A DNA stretch of 64,000 bases. Source: Mesorhizobium opportunistum WSM2075. GTDB taxonomy: Bacteria > Pseudomonadota > Alphaproteobacteria > Rhizobiales > Rhizobiaceae. How positions within the stretch are numbered: position 1 is the first letter of the stretch; each line of letters begins with the position of its first letter. The position numbers were made by a program, and so were the translations under genes. The notes beneath the pieces were generated by a model. It saw nothing but the letters and a program-made list of their open reading frames with translations, did no database searches and had not been told where the DNA came from. Positions 41,849 to 49,754 of the stretch are shown piece by piece. The stretch spans positions 2,732,001-2,796,000 of the forward strand of contig NC_015675.1 of the NCBI RefSeq assembly GCF_000176035.2. The letters are read 5' to 3'.

Positions 41849-43632
41849 CCAACCGTGCCGCAATGTCGCTGGTCAAGCCGAACCGGCCGCGCTTCACCGA
41901 TATCGAGGGGCTAGCCGCGATGGTCGGCCAAGGCGATGCACTCGGCGTCGGCGGCCACCATTTCGCCCGGCTGCCGATCGCCTTGCTGCGTGCGATAGCC
42001 AGCTCAGGCGTCAAGGAGTTGCGTTACATCTGCTGGGCAGGCGGCTTGCCGCTCGAGCTGCTGCTCGAAGCGGGCGCGGTGGCTGAAATCGACCTCTGTT
42101 TTTCCAGCCTCGACATTTTCGGCCTGCCGCCAAGGTTCCGCGCCGCGACCGAAACCGGCGCGATCCTGGTTCGTGATTGGACGGCGCTGGCCATGATCCA
42201 GGCGCTGCGGGCGGCACAGCAGAATCTGCCATCGATGCCATTCCAGCTTCCCGAGGGATCGGACATGCTCGCGCGGATACCGGGGGCAAGCGCCAGGCCA
42301 GATCCGATTGCAGGGATATCTACGGGATTCATCCCGCCATTGCGGCTCGATACCTTCATCGTCCACGCGCAGCGCGCCGATGAAAGCGGCAATGTGCAGA
42401 TCACCGGCCCACGCGCGCTCGACTTCGCCATGGCGGGGGCGGCGCGCAAGGTGCTGGTCACCGTCGAGGAAATCGTGCCGATCGGGGCGCTCCGGCAGGA
42501 CGGGCGCCAGAGCATCCTGACCCGCAACCAGGTGTCGGCCATAGCCCTGGCGCCGGGCGGCGCCTGGCCGGCGTCTTGCCTGCCATTCTACGTCACCGAT
42601 TATCAGGCATTGTCGGAGGCATTCGCGGCCAGGCAAACGCCCTTGGCGGACAATCTGCGCCCGCCGTCCGAAGGCGTGCCGGCATGGCTTCGAGAGGCTG
42701 CGAAGGTCCGGCCTGAGACGGCCCTTGCCATGCCAGCGCTCGCGCGGAGCGAAGAGAAAGCAACCGTCGACGAGATCATTGCCGTCCGCATCGCCGCCGA
42801 ACTCGACAATGAGAGTTTTGCCAGCGCCGGCGCCGTCTCGCCGCTGGCCAATGTCGCTTACCGGCTGGCCAAGGCAACACACGCGCCCGACATGATCATC
42901 GCGACGATGAGCTGCGGCCATCTCGACATCGCGCCGAGCCCGATGATCCTGTCGCTGATCGAAAGCCTGGATTGCGAGACGGCGGTGGCGCATGCCGGCG
43001 GCGACGACACCTATTCGACCTACTATCAGGCCGGTGCCGTGACGCATGAGATCGTCGGCGCGGCACAAGTCGACCGGCACGGCCGTGTCAACACCATCGC
43101 GCTGCGCAAACCAAGCGGCGGCCTGATCCGGCTGCCCGGGCAAGGCGGGATGGCCGATGTCGCCAACATGCATCGCGACTATCTGCTCTACATCCCCCGT
43201 CATTCGGCCCAGTCGCTGGTGGATGAGGTCGAGATCGTCAGCTCCGCCCGTGGACTGCTGACGCCGGCCGAGCGCGAACCGATGAGCTATCGCACCGGCA
43301 AGGCTCTGGTCTTCACCGATCTCTGCGTCTTCAGGCTCGACCCGACATCCAGGGAGTTGACCGTCATCGAAATCATACCTGGCGTCACGCGGCAGCAGAT
43401 CCGCGAAGCCACCGGCTTTGCGGTGACCTTCGACGCCGATTGCCTGGAGGTCCCGCTGCCTTCCAGCGATATGCTCGCCGTTCTGCGAAACCGCATCGAC
43501 CCGCTCGGTCTGCGTCGCTTGGAATTCGTCAGCGCCAAGGAACGCGGCGCGCTGATCGCCGAGATCCTTGCCGCCGATCGCCGCATGGTCGAGCGCTGCA
43601 TCGCCGCACAGGGATCGTACATCGCAAGCTGA
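41845..43632 (+). CDS. Fused alpha-beta glutaconate CoA-transferase-like (IpdAB-like) protein
   Basis: A 595-residue protein joining both halves of a class I CoA-transferase: the alpha part at about residues 1-285 (DALGVGGHHFARLPIALLRA, VHAQRADESGNVQITGPRAL) and the beta part at about 305-560 (ANVAYRLAKATHAPDMIIAT, LIRLPGQGGMADVANMHRDY). The beta-half stretch where class I enzymes carry the catalytic E-x-G reads MSCG here, so no catalytic Glu is obvious. Loss of that Glu is known in IpdAB, which hydrolyses a ring CoA ester rather than moving CoA. A ring-opening or thioester hydrolase role is therefore possible. GTG 41845 overlaps the previous stop (GTGA); ATG 41863 is the alternative. Confidence 0.82.
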   Translation: MTNRAAMSLVKPNRPRFTDIEGLAAMVGQGDALGVGGHHFARLPIALLRAIASSGVKELRYICWAGGLPLELLLEAGAVAEIDLCFSSLDIFGLPPRFRAATETGAILVRDWTALAMIQALRAAQQNLPSMPFQLPEGSDMLARIPGASARPDPIAGISTGFIPPLRLDTFIVHAQRADESGNVQITGPRALDFAMAGAARKVLVTVEEIVPIGALRQDGRQSILTRNQVSAIALAPGGAWPASCLPFYVTDYQALSEAFAARQTPLADNLRPPSEGVPAWLREAAKVRPETALAMPALARSEEKATVDEIIAVRIAAELDNESFASAGAVSPLANVAYRLAKATHAPDMIIATMSCGHLDIAPSPMILSLIESLDCETAVAHAGGDDTYSTYYQAGAVTHEIVGAAQVDRHGRVNTIALRKPSGGLIRLPGQGGMADVANMHRDYLLYIPRHSAQSLVDEVEIVSSARGLLTPAEREPMSYRTGKALVFTDLCVFRLDPTSRELTVIEIIPGVTRQQIREATGFAVTFDADCLEVPLPSSDMLAVLRNRIDPLGLRRLEFVSAKERGALIAEILAADRRMVERCIAAQGSYIAS

Positions 43633-43639
43633 GGAACCC

Positions 43640-44494
43640 ATGGCAAAGCCGCTGCTCGATATGTCCGCCGCGCGCGTCTTCTTCGACGGCATCTTCACCA
43701 ATCCGCGCGTCGCGCATCCGGAAGGCGTGGCCGTCCACAGCGATGGGTCGATCTGGTGCGGCACCGAGACCGGTGACCTGCTGCGCCTGGCCGCCGACGG
43801 CGGTTCGGCCGAGCGCATGGGCGCCACGGACGGCTTTCTGCTCGGCATTGCCTTCGACAGCGCGGGCAACTGCTTTGCCTGCGATCTCAAGCATGCTGCG
43901 ATCTTTCGCTGGGATGCCGCGACCGGGCGCATGGAGCGCTTCGCCTCGTCGGGCATCCGGGTGCCGAATTATCCAATCGTCGACGAGGCGAGGAACTGCC
44001 TCTACGTATCGGACAGCGTCGGCGAGGACAATCGCTCCGGCATCTTCCGCTATGACCTCGAGACAGGCGAGGGCGGCCTGTGGTGCCGGGAGGCGATGTC
44101 CTTCGCCAACGGCATGGCCATGGCGCCTGGTGGCAATGGGCTCTACGTTGTCGAAAGCGATGCGCCCTGCATCAGCCATGTGCCGATCCTCGCCGACGGC
44201 ACGGCAGGGTCGCGAGAAGTGGTTGTCGAAGGCGTGCACAATGTACCCGATGGCGTTGCCTTCGCGCCCGACGGCTCGCTGTTCATCTCCTGCTACGAGC
44301 CAAGCCGCATCTATCGCTGGTGCAAGGATAGAGGCCTCGAAGTGCTGATCGAGGATCCGGCCGCGACCACGCTGGCGCATCCCACCAACATCGCCTTCAA
44401 GGGCGACAAACTCTACACCGCAAATCTTGGCCGCTGGCACATCACCGAGATCGATCTGGCGGCGCTACCTAAAGCAATTCCAGGAAAAGTGTGA
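43640..44494 (+). CDS. SMP-30/gluconolactonase family lactonase with repeat-encoded stop
   Basis: A 284-residue six-bladed beta-propeller of the SMP-30/LRE group, which hydrolyses sugar lactones with a divalent metal. Visible: HPEGVAVHSDGSIWCGTETG near the start with the metal Glu, YVSDSVGEDN, FANGMAMAPGGNGLYVVESD, and VPDGVAFAPDGSLFISCYEP. It closes the catabolic cluster. The last residues (AIPGKV) and the TGA stop lie inside the palindromic repeat that begins at 44471, so the original C-terminus was replaced or extended by a few residues. Confidence 0.92.
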   Translation: MAKPLLDMSAARVFFDGIFTNPRVAHPEGVAVHSDGSIWCGTETGDLLRLAADGGSAERMGATDGFLLGIAFDSAGNCFACDLKHAAIFRWDAATGRMERFASSGIRVPNYPIVDEARNCLYVSDSVGEDNRSGIFRYDLETGEGGLWCREAMSFANGMAMAPGGNGLYVVESDAPCISHVPILADGTAGSREVVVEGVHNVPDGVAFAPDGSLFISCYEPSRIYRWCKDRGLEVLIEDPAATTLAHPTNIAFKGDKLYTANLGRWHITEIDLAALPKAIPGKV

Positions 44495-44574
44495 CACGGT
44501 TTTCTGTCCGGAATTGCGTAAAAACAAAAAGATAGAGCGGTTCGCCGTTTCCGTGAAACGGTGAATTGCTCTAG
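44471..44574. repeat. RIME-like palindromic repeat, copy C (complete)
   Basis: A 104-bp copy starting AAAGCAATTCCAGGAAAAGT and ending AATTGCTCTAG. Two palindromic halves: AATTCC to GGAATTGCG, and AGAGCGG through CCGTTTCCGTGAAACGG to GCTCT. The second half matches copy B (34349-34451) in arrangement. It overlaps the last codons of the lactonase gene and lies before the convergent aminotransferase gene, so it may also serve as a bidirectional transcription end. Confidence 0.82.
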
Positions 44575-44615
44575 GTTGGACGGCGACTGTGTTTCCCCGC
44601 AGGCGCGCCCGCCCG

Positions 44616-45932
44616 TCACCACATCATGAAGGACGCGACATCCGCATCTGACACCTTGCCGGCATTCACGTCGGCGATCGCCTGGTCGACGATCGCCAAG
44701 CCCTCGGCCACTTCGTCTTCGGTCAGCGTCAGCGGCGGCATGAATTCGAGCACATTTGCCTTCAGCCCGACATAGGTGAAGGCCGCGCCCAGTTCGTAGC
44801 CGCGATAGATGATTTTGGCCGTGGTCGTGGCAGGCACCGGCTCGCGCGTCGCGCGGTCCCTGACCAGGTCGACGCCGATGGCGAGGCCACGCCCGCGCAC
44901 ATCGCCGATGATCTCGTGTTTTGCACCGAGCGCCCGCAGTGCATCGGCGAAGAGTTTGCCGATCCGCGCCGAGCGTTCGACCAGGCCTTCGCTCTCGATC
45001 GTCTTCAGCACCGCGTTGCCGGCCGATGTCGCCACCGGATTGCCGGCGGTCGTCTGCAAGGCGAAGGCCGGTGCATGATCCATGATCTCCTTCGGCCCGA
45101 CCACGGCCGACAGAGGCAGCCCGCCGCCGATGCCCTTGCCGAACACGACGAGGTCCGGCGTCAGCCCTTCATGCTGGAAGCAGTGCATCATGCCGCTACG
45201 CGCCAGCCCGACCTTGACCTCGTCGAGCACGATCTTGATGCCGTGCTTGCGGCAGCGCTCCTGCAGCGCTTTCAGGAAGCCCGGCGGCGGCAAGATCAGC
45301 CCACCATCCGACATCAGCGGCTCGATGAACACAGCCGCGACCTGATGCGGCGGACAGGTCGTCTCGAACTGGTAATCGAGCAGGGCAAGCACATCCTCGG
45401 CGCTGAAGATCGGCCTGTAAGGATCGGGATAGGGCAGCAGGACCACGCCTGGCCGTGGCAATGTGTGCGTCATGGCGGTGTGGCCGCTGATGCCCATCGA
45501 GCCCGACAGGTTGCCGTGATAGGAGCCGATGAAGGAGATGAAGCGCGAGCGGCCGGTGGCCGCCTGCAGCACGCGCACCGCGCAGTCATTGGCGTCCGAC
45601 CCGGAATGGCCGAACCAGACGCGCCGTTCGCCTTCTCCAGGCGTAACCGCGAGCAAGCGTTCGGCCAGCGAGACCGCTGGTTCGTTCGGGTAGAGCAGCA
45701 GGCTGGCGCCCGCCATGTTGCGGATCGAGGACTCGACCGCCTCGACAACAGCCGGATGGCCGTAGCCGAGCACCGCTGGGCCGGCCGATCCCGACAGGTC
45801 GAGCAGCGACCGGCCGCCTTCCTCGATCAGCCGGTTGCCTTGGCCACCAATCACGCTCAGCGGCGAGAACCGCAGCTTGCCGATCTGCGCGATGGTCGCG
45901 GCGTCGCGCTCGCGCAGGCTGAGATTGCTCAA
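44616..45932 (-). CDS. Class III PLP-dependent aminotransferase
   Basis: A 438-residue aspartate aminotransferase superfamily protein of the omega-amino acid group. Motifs: LDLSGSAGPAVLGYGHPAVV, FGHSGSDANDCAVRVLQAAT for phosphate binding, SYHGNLSG, IKIVLDEVKVGLARSG, and the PLP lysine in VVFGKGIGGGLPLSA. Such enzymes remove a terminal amino group, as PuuE does with GABA. Last gene of the minus operon; its ATG overlaps the end of the amidohydrolase gene by four bases. Full length. Confidence 0.93.
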   Translation of the reverse strand: MSNLSLRERDAATIAQIGKLRFSPLSVIGGQGNRLIEEGGRSLLDLSGSAGPAVLGYGHPAVVEAVESSIRNMAGASLLLYPNEPAVSLAERLLAVTPGEGERRVWFGHSGSDANDCAVRVLQAATGRSRFISFIGSYHGNLSGSMGISGHTAMTHTLPRPGVVLLPYPDPYRPIFSAEDVLALLDYQFETTCPPHQVAAVFIEPLMSDGGLILPPPGFLKALQERCRKHGIKIVLDEVKVGLARSGMMHCFQHEGLTPDLVVFGKGIGGGLPLSAVVGPKEIMDHAPAFALQTTAGNPVATSAGNAVLKTIESEGLVERSARIGKLFADALRALGAKHEIIGDVRGRGLAIGVDLVRDRATREPVPATTTAKIIYRGYELGAAFTYVGLKANVLEFMPPLTLTEDEVAEGLAIVDQAIADVNAGKVSDADVASFMMW

Positions 45933-46711
45933 GGGATCGCCTCCGTCTGGGCGGGCAGCGCCGCAGCCAGCCGATCAGCCCATTCTTCGATGCCGTGCCT
46001 TGTCGACAAAAGGTCCTGCCGGATCTCGACGAGGACGGCGGGGATGCCGCGGTCGTCACCATGGATGGGCACGGCGTAATCGGCGTCGCGGCTGATCACA
46101 TAAGGCACGTTGGCCGCGACGTTTAGTGTCGCATCGGTGCGCAGGGCTGAAAGAATTGTTTCGGCGAGATCGATTCCATTCGCATGCAGTACGCCCGCAT
46201 GCCAAGGCCTGGCGACACCGAGGAAGACGGGCGTGAAGGAGTGGATCGTCACGATCCGCGTCGGCCGGCCTTCAGCTACCCGGCGATCGAGATGCGCGGC
46301 CACACGCTCATGGAACGGCGAAAACATGATTTTGGCGCGCCGGTCCCGTTCCGCCTTGTCGAGGCCGACATTGCCGGGAATGCCGGTGTCCTCAGACACC
46401 ATCGGAATGCTGCCCGGCGTGCCCAGCGGCCGGTTGAGGTCGATCAGCAGCCGCGAATAGCCGCTGAGGAAGGCCGGCGCATCGAGCCGTGCCGACAACA
46501 GGCGCGTCACCTCCGCGGCGCCGATATCCCAGGCGATGTGGCGCCGCAGATGGCTGGCATCGAGCCCGAGCTGGCGATATTCCGCCGGCATGTGATTGGA
46601 GGCGTGCTCGCACAACAGGACGATGTCCGAGAGGCCGTGCTCGTTGAGAACCTCGACGGCGTCGGGCCAGTCTTTTCGAGGAAGCAGGTCTTTTTCAGTC
46701 CGCGCAGTCAT
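45929..46711 (-). CDS. N-formylglutamate amidohydrolase family protein
   Basis: A 260-residue protein of the N-formylglutamate amidohydrolase (HutG-type) family: VLLCEHASNHMP near residue 32, SRLLIDLNRP, TRIVTIHSFTPVF and ISRDADYAVPIHGDDRG. Family enzymes cut formyl or related amide bonds on glutamate using zinc. Here no histidine-utilisation genes are near; instead it sits between a glutamine-synthetase-like gene and an aminotransferase gene, with ATGA-type junctions. It might release glutamate from a gamma-glutamylated product, which is inference. Confidence 0.9.
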   Translation of the reverse strand: MTARTEKDLLPRKDWPDAVEVLNEHGLSDIVLLCEHASNHMPAEYRQLGLDASHLRRHIAWDIGAAEVTRLLSARLDAPAFLSGYSRLLIDLNRPLGTPGSIPMVSEDTGIPGNVGLDKAERDRRAKIMFSPFHERVAAHLDRRVAEGRPTRIVTIHSFTPVFLGVARPWHAGVLHANGIDLAETILSALRTDATLNVAANVPYVISRDADYAVPIHGDDRGIPAVLVEIRQDLLSTRHGIEEWADRLAAALPAQTEAIP

Positions 46712-48033
46712 CAATAAAGCGTCCGATAGAGATCGCAGACGGCAACCGGATCGAGGCCGGCCAGGCGCTCGGCCTCGTGCCGCTTGAGTCCGACGAAGGT
46801 CTCGATGAAGACCGGAGCGAACCATCCCGTGACAGTGCTGTCGGCGAGAAGCGCGTCCAGCGCCGCCGGCAGCGTTTCAGGCAGCCGCACCAGGCCAAGC
46901 TTTGCCCGTTCCGCATCGCTCATCAGCGTCGGGTCGCCGGTGACCAGCGGCGGCGACGGCAGATCCGCCTTCAAGCCTTCCAGCCCGGCGCGGATGATCG
47001 CGGCCAGCGACAAATAGGGATTGCCGGTGGCGTCGGCTGCCCGATACTCGATATTGTACTGCCGCGCCGGATCGCGTCCGCCGATCGTCACCGTCGGACA
47101 GATGCGCAGCGACGCTTCGCGGTCGCGGTCGGCGAGCCAGGTGTAGGACGAACTCCAGCTGTGCGGCTTCAGCCGGTAGAAGGATGAGACGCTCGATGCC
47201 GTCATGGCGGTCATCCCAGGCAGATGACGCAGCACGCCGGCACAGAACGCACCGGCTTTGCCGGAGAGGCCGCCGGGCTGTGCCGCATCGTAGGTTGCCG
47301 GCTTGCCGGCCTCGTCGACGAAGCTGAAATGGATGTGCACGCCATTGCCGACGGCATCCGGGGCGGTCTTGGGCGCGAAACTGGCGCGCCAGCCGGCATT
47401 GCGCGCCACTTCGCGCGTGATCTCGCGGATGGCGACGGCGCGGTCTGCCGCGGTCAGCGCATCGGCGGGCTCGTGCGTCACTTCGAACTGCTCCGCGCCG
47501 AATTCGGCGATGACCACTTCGGGTCCGACGCCCGCTTCCTCCAGTGCCGCCATCAGATTGGGGGCGAAGGGGTCCGTCCGCCTGAGCGCGGCGAAGGACA
47601 TCGAATGCGCCGGCGCGAAGCCGGCGTCGGCGATGTGGAATTCATGCTCGAAAGCGGCGATGACGGAGAGCCCGGTCGCCGCCTTCAGCTCCGCCAGCGC
47701 ATCCCTGAGCATGGTTCGCGTGCAGCCGAGCCATGGGCTGCCGTCGAGCTCGACAATGTCGCCGGCCACCATGTCGAACGGTGTCGCCGATCCGGTCCGT
47801 GCGGTGCGAAAGCGCGCCTTGAGATCGGGGATCAGCCGCAGGTCGCCTGACGATCCCCAAGGATTGGGATCGACGATCGAGTTGAACGGCGTTAGCGACA
47901 GGTTGGCCTGCAGCCAGCCGACGCCGGTCGTCGCGGTCTTCTGCAACTTGCTTTCGACGACGAAGCGGCCCCGCGTGACGGCGGAGAGATCGGTGGTGAC
48001 GACGGCAACGAGCGGCTCGACGATCGATGTCAT
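46711..48033 (-). CDS. Glutamine-synthetase-like ligase (gamma-glutamyl amine synthetase type)
   Basis: A 440-residue GS-fold ligase. Active-site strands are visible: FEHEFHI (metal Glu), EFGAEQFEVTH (two Glu), GVHIHFSF (His), YRLKPHSWSSSYTWLADRDR (Arg), and NIEYRAADATGNPYLSLAAI. It lacks the adenylylation loop of housekeeping GlnA. Related ligases attach glutamate to amines such as putrescine. The ATG at 48033 overlaps the hydrolase stop (ATGA). With the aminotransferase and the divergent oxidase it suggests a Puu-like route; the amine is unknown. Confidence 0.9.
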   Translation of the reverse strand: MTSIVEPLVAVVTTDLSAVTRGRFVVESKLQKTATTGVGWLQANLSLTPFNSIVDPNPWGSSGDLRLIPDLKARFRTARTGSATPFDMVAGDIVELDGSPWLGCTRTMLRDALAELKAATGLSVIAAFEHEFHIADAGFAPAHSMSFAALRRTDPFAPNLMAALEEAGVGPEVVIAEFGAEQFEVTHEPADALTAADRAVAIREITREVARNAGWRASFAPKTAPDAVGNGVHIHFSFVDEAGKPATYDAAQPGGLSGKAGAFCAGVLRHLPGMTAMTASSVSSFYRLKPHSWSSSYTWLADRDREASLRICPTVTIGGRDPARQYNIEYRAADATGNPYLSLAAIIRAGLEGLKADLPSPPLVTGDPTLMSDAERAKLGLVRLPETLPAALDALLADSTVTGWFAPVFIETFVGLKRHEAERLAGLDPVAVCDLYRTLY

Positions 48034-48677
48034 GCTGCTTTTCCCAAGGCATTGAAACGAGCGACGACACTGTCGGTATCGGTGACCCAGCAATACCCGC
48101 CAAAGGCCTTGAGCGCGATGTCGTGTCGCTCCTGGGTAATGGTGGCGCAAGCATCCGCCACGCAGGTGACGAGGTAACCGCGGTCGGCTCCGTCGCGCAC
48201 CGCCATGTCGACGCACTGGTCGGTGAGCACGCCGACCACGACGAGATAACGGATGCCGAGGTTCTTCAGGAGATAGTCGACATTGGTCGAGTTGAAGATG
48301 CCGGACGATGTCTTCGGCAACATGATCTCGTCGCCGACCGGCGCCAGCGAGGCGACCGGCAGGCCTTCGGGAAGGCTGGGCGCGACATGGATCGGCGTCA
48401 GCTTGTGGTCGAGCGAGCGGTCGCGGCCGTCTTCGGTCAGGCTTTGGATGATGGTGTGCAGCACCTCGACGCCGTTGGCCCGCGCCGCCGCCAGCAGTCG
48501 CTCCTGGTTGGGGATCGTCAGCGAGGATGTCTGCCGGTAAAAATAGTGGTCGGGGCCGCGCTCCGGATGCGATGGATCGGCACCCGGTTCCAGCCAGATA
48601 CGCTGCATGTCGACGAGCAGCAGCGCCGTCTCGCCGGCACGGAAGGCTTCGTCTCGCTTGGGTAAGGTTTCGGTCAT
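48030..48677 (-). CDS. Isochorismatase-like cysteine hydrolase
   Basis: A 215-residue cysteine hydrolase with the complete triad: Asp23 in LLLVDMQ, Lys122 in LPKTSSGIF and Cys155 in VLTDQCVDM. A cis-peptide motif (VGVLTDQC) precedes the Cys. The group includes N-carbamoylsarcosine amidase, biuret hydrolase and ureidoacrylate amidase, so a C-N bond hydrolysis on a small amide is likely. It overlaps both neighbours by four bases (ATGA) and follows the RpiR regulator. The substrate cannot be told from sequence. Confidence 0.92.
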   Translation of the reverse strand: MTETLPKRDEAFRAGETALLLVDMQRIWLEPGADPSHPERGPDHYFYRQTSSLTIPNQERLLAAARANGVEVLHTIIQSLTEDGRDRSLDHKLTPIHVAPSLPEGLPVASLAPVGDEIMLPKTSSGIFNSTNVDYLLKNLGIRYLVVVGVLTDQCVDMAVRDGADRGYLVTCVADACATITQERHDIALKAFGGYCWVTDTDSVVARFNALGKAA

Positions 48678-49609
48678 GCTTTGTCGTCCCGCTTTACTGA
48701 TTTGGGTCCAGGTGTCCTGCGTGGCCCGGGTTGGCCTGCGCCATTCTCGTTTGGGTTGCTGTCGAGCGTCACCGCATTGGCGTGCCGTACTTTCTCGATC
48801 CTCTCGATGCGAGCCCGGGCATCATCGCCCAGCGTCGAAACGATGTGGGCGGTAAGCGCCTCCATCTGTGCGATCGCCGGTGCCAGCGTGTCATAGGGCG
48901 AGGCGACTTCGAGCGGGCTGACGATCGTGACTTCGGCGAGATCGGCGATCGGCGACAGCCATTGGTCGGTGAAAAGCAGGATGCGCACATCGAGCGCCGC
49001 CGCCTGGCTTGCATAGGCCATCACGTCGAGCTGGTAGCGGCGATAGTCGAAGACGACAAGCACGTCGCGGCGTCCGAGATCGGCCAGCGTGTCGAATGTC
49101 TGCGGAGAGAGCACGCCCAGATCGCGGACCCCGGACCGGAACTGCACGAGATATCCTGCGAGCATGCCGGCGATGTGCCGGCTGAAGCGGCCACCGAGCA
49201 GCACGATCTCGCCCTTGGCCTCCATCAAAAGGCGCGCGGCCCGCTCGTAGGTCTGCACCGGTGTCGCGGCGGTGGCTTTCTGCAGGGCCGTGGTGACGGA
49301 ATCGAGATAGGCGAGCACGGCGCTGTCACTGGAGCCGCTTTGCCGCTTTGCCTCCATCATCAACAGCGGCGAATGCAGTCTCGCCTCGACCTCGGCCAAC
49401 AGCTTTGCCTGGAAATCCGGAAACCCGTCATAGCCGAGCTTGACGACCAGCCTGACCACGGTCGGATCGCTGACGCCGGCGCGCCGGGCGAGCGAGGAAG
49501 CAGTGCCGAGGCCGGAGGTCGGATAGTCCGTCAACAGCAGCCGGACGATCTTCTCTTCCGACGGCGTCAGCGCCAGATCCCCGCGCATCAGAACATCGCG
49601 TATCGCCAT
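48674..49609 (-). CDS. MurR/RpiR-family transcriptional regulator
   Basis: A 311-residue regulator: N-terminal HTH_6 domain at about residues 1-77 (LTPSEEKIVRLLLTDYPTSG, then RRAGVSDPTVVRLVVKLGYD) and a C-terminal SIS domain (EIVLLGGRFSRHIAGMLAGY). SIS domains usually bind phosphorylated sugars, but relatives in rhizobia control amino-acid or amine genes. First gene of the minus operon, divergent from the oxidase/Liv operon with 145 bp between, so it probably controls both. The C-terminal 30 residues are charged and low in complexity. Confidence 0.93.
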   Translation of the reverse strand: MAIRDVLMRGDLALTPSEEKIVRLLLTDYPTSGLGTASSLARRAGVSDPTVVRLVVKLGYDGFPDFQAKLLAEVEARLHSPLLMMEAKRQSGSSDSAVLAYLDSVTTALQKATAATPVQTYERAARLLMEAKGEIVLLGGRFSRHIAGMLAGYLVQFRSGVRDLGVLSPQTFDTLADLGRRDVLVVFDYRRYQLDVMAYASQAAALDVRILLFTDQWLSPIADLAEVTIVSPLEVASPYDTLAPAIAQMEALTAHIVSTLGDDARARIERIEKVRHANAVTLDSNPNENGAGQPGPRRTPGPKSVKRDDKA

Positions 49610-49689
49610 TGGCCTCCCCGAAATCCGTGTTCTCTTGTTTTGTCGAGTTTATTACAGACATTTAAATCTCGGTCAAGAATGAAGAGATG

Positions 49690-49718
49690 TTGACATTGCT
49701 CGATCGCTGGCCTTACCT
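49690..49718 (+). promoter_or_regulatory. Candidate sigma-70-type promoter for the oxidase/Liv operon
   Basis: TTGACA at 49690-49695, 17 bases, then TTACCT at 49713-49718, about 37 bases before the ATG at 49755. The -35 is perfect and the -10 is weak. It lies in the AT-richer divergent gap with the RpiR gene, where operator sites are also expected. Confidence 0.35.
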
Positions 49719-49754
49719 TGTCGGAAAGCAGCCAAGAGACTGTGGGGAACAGCC

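Noticed and set aside
47642..48154. Other long frames opposite or within real genes (for example antisense to the GS-like gene)
   Set aside because: High-GC third-position bias makes long shadow frames common here; they lack start signals and protein features, while the called genes have both.
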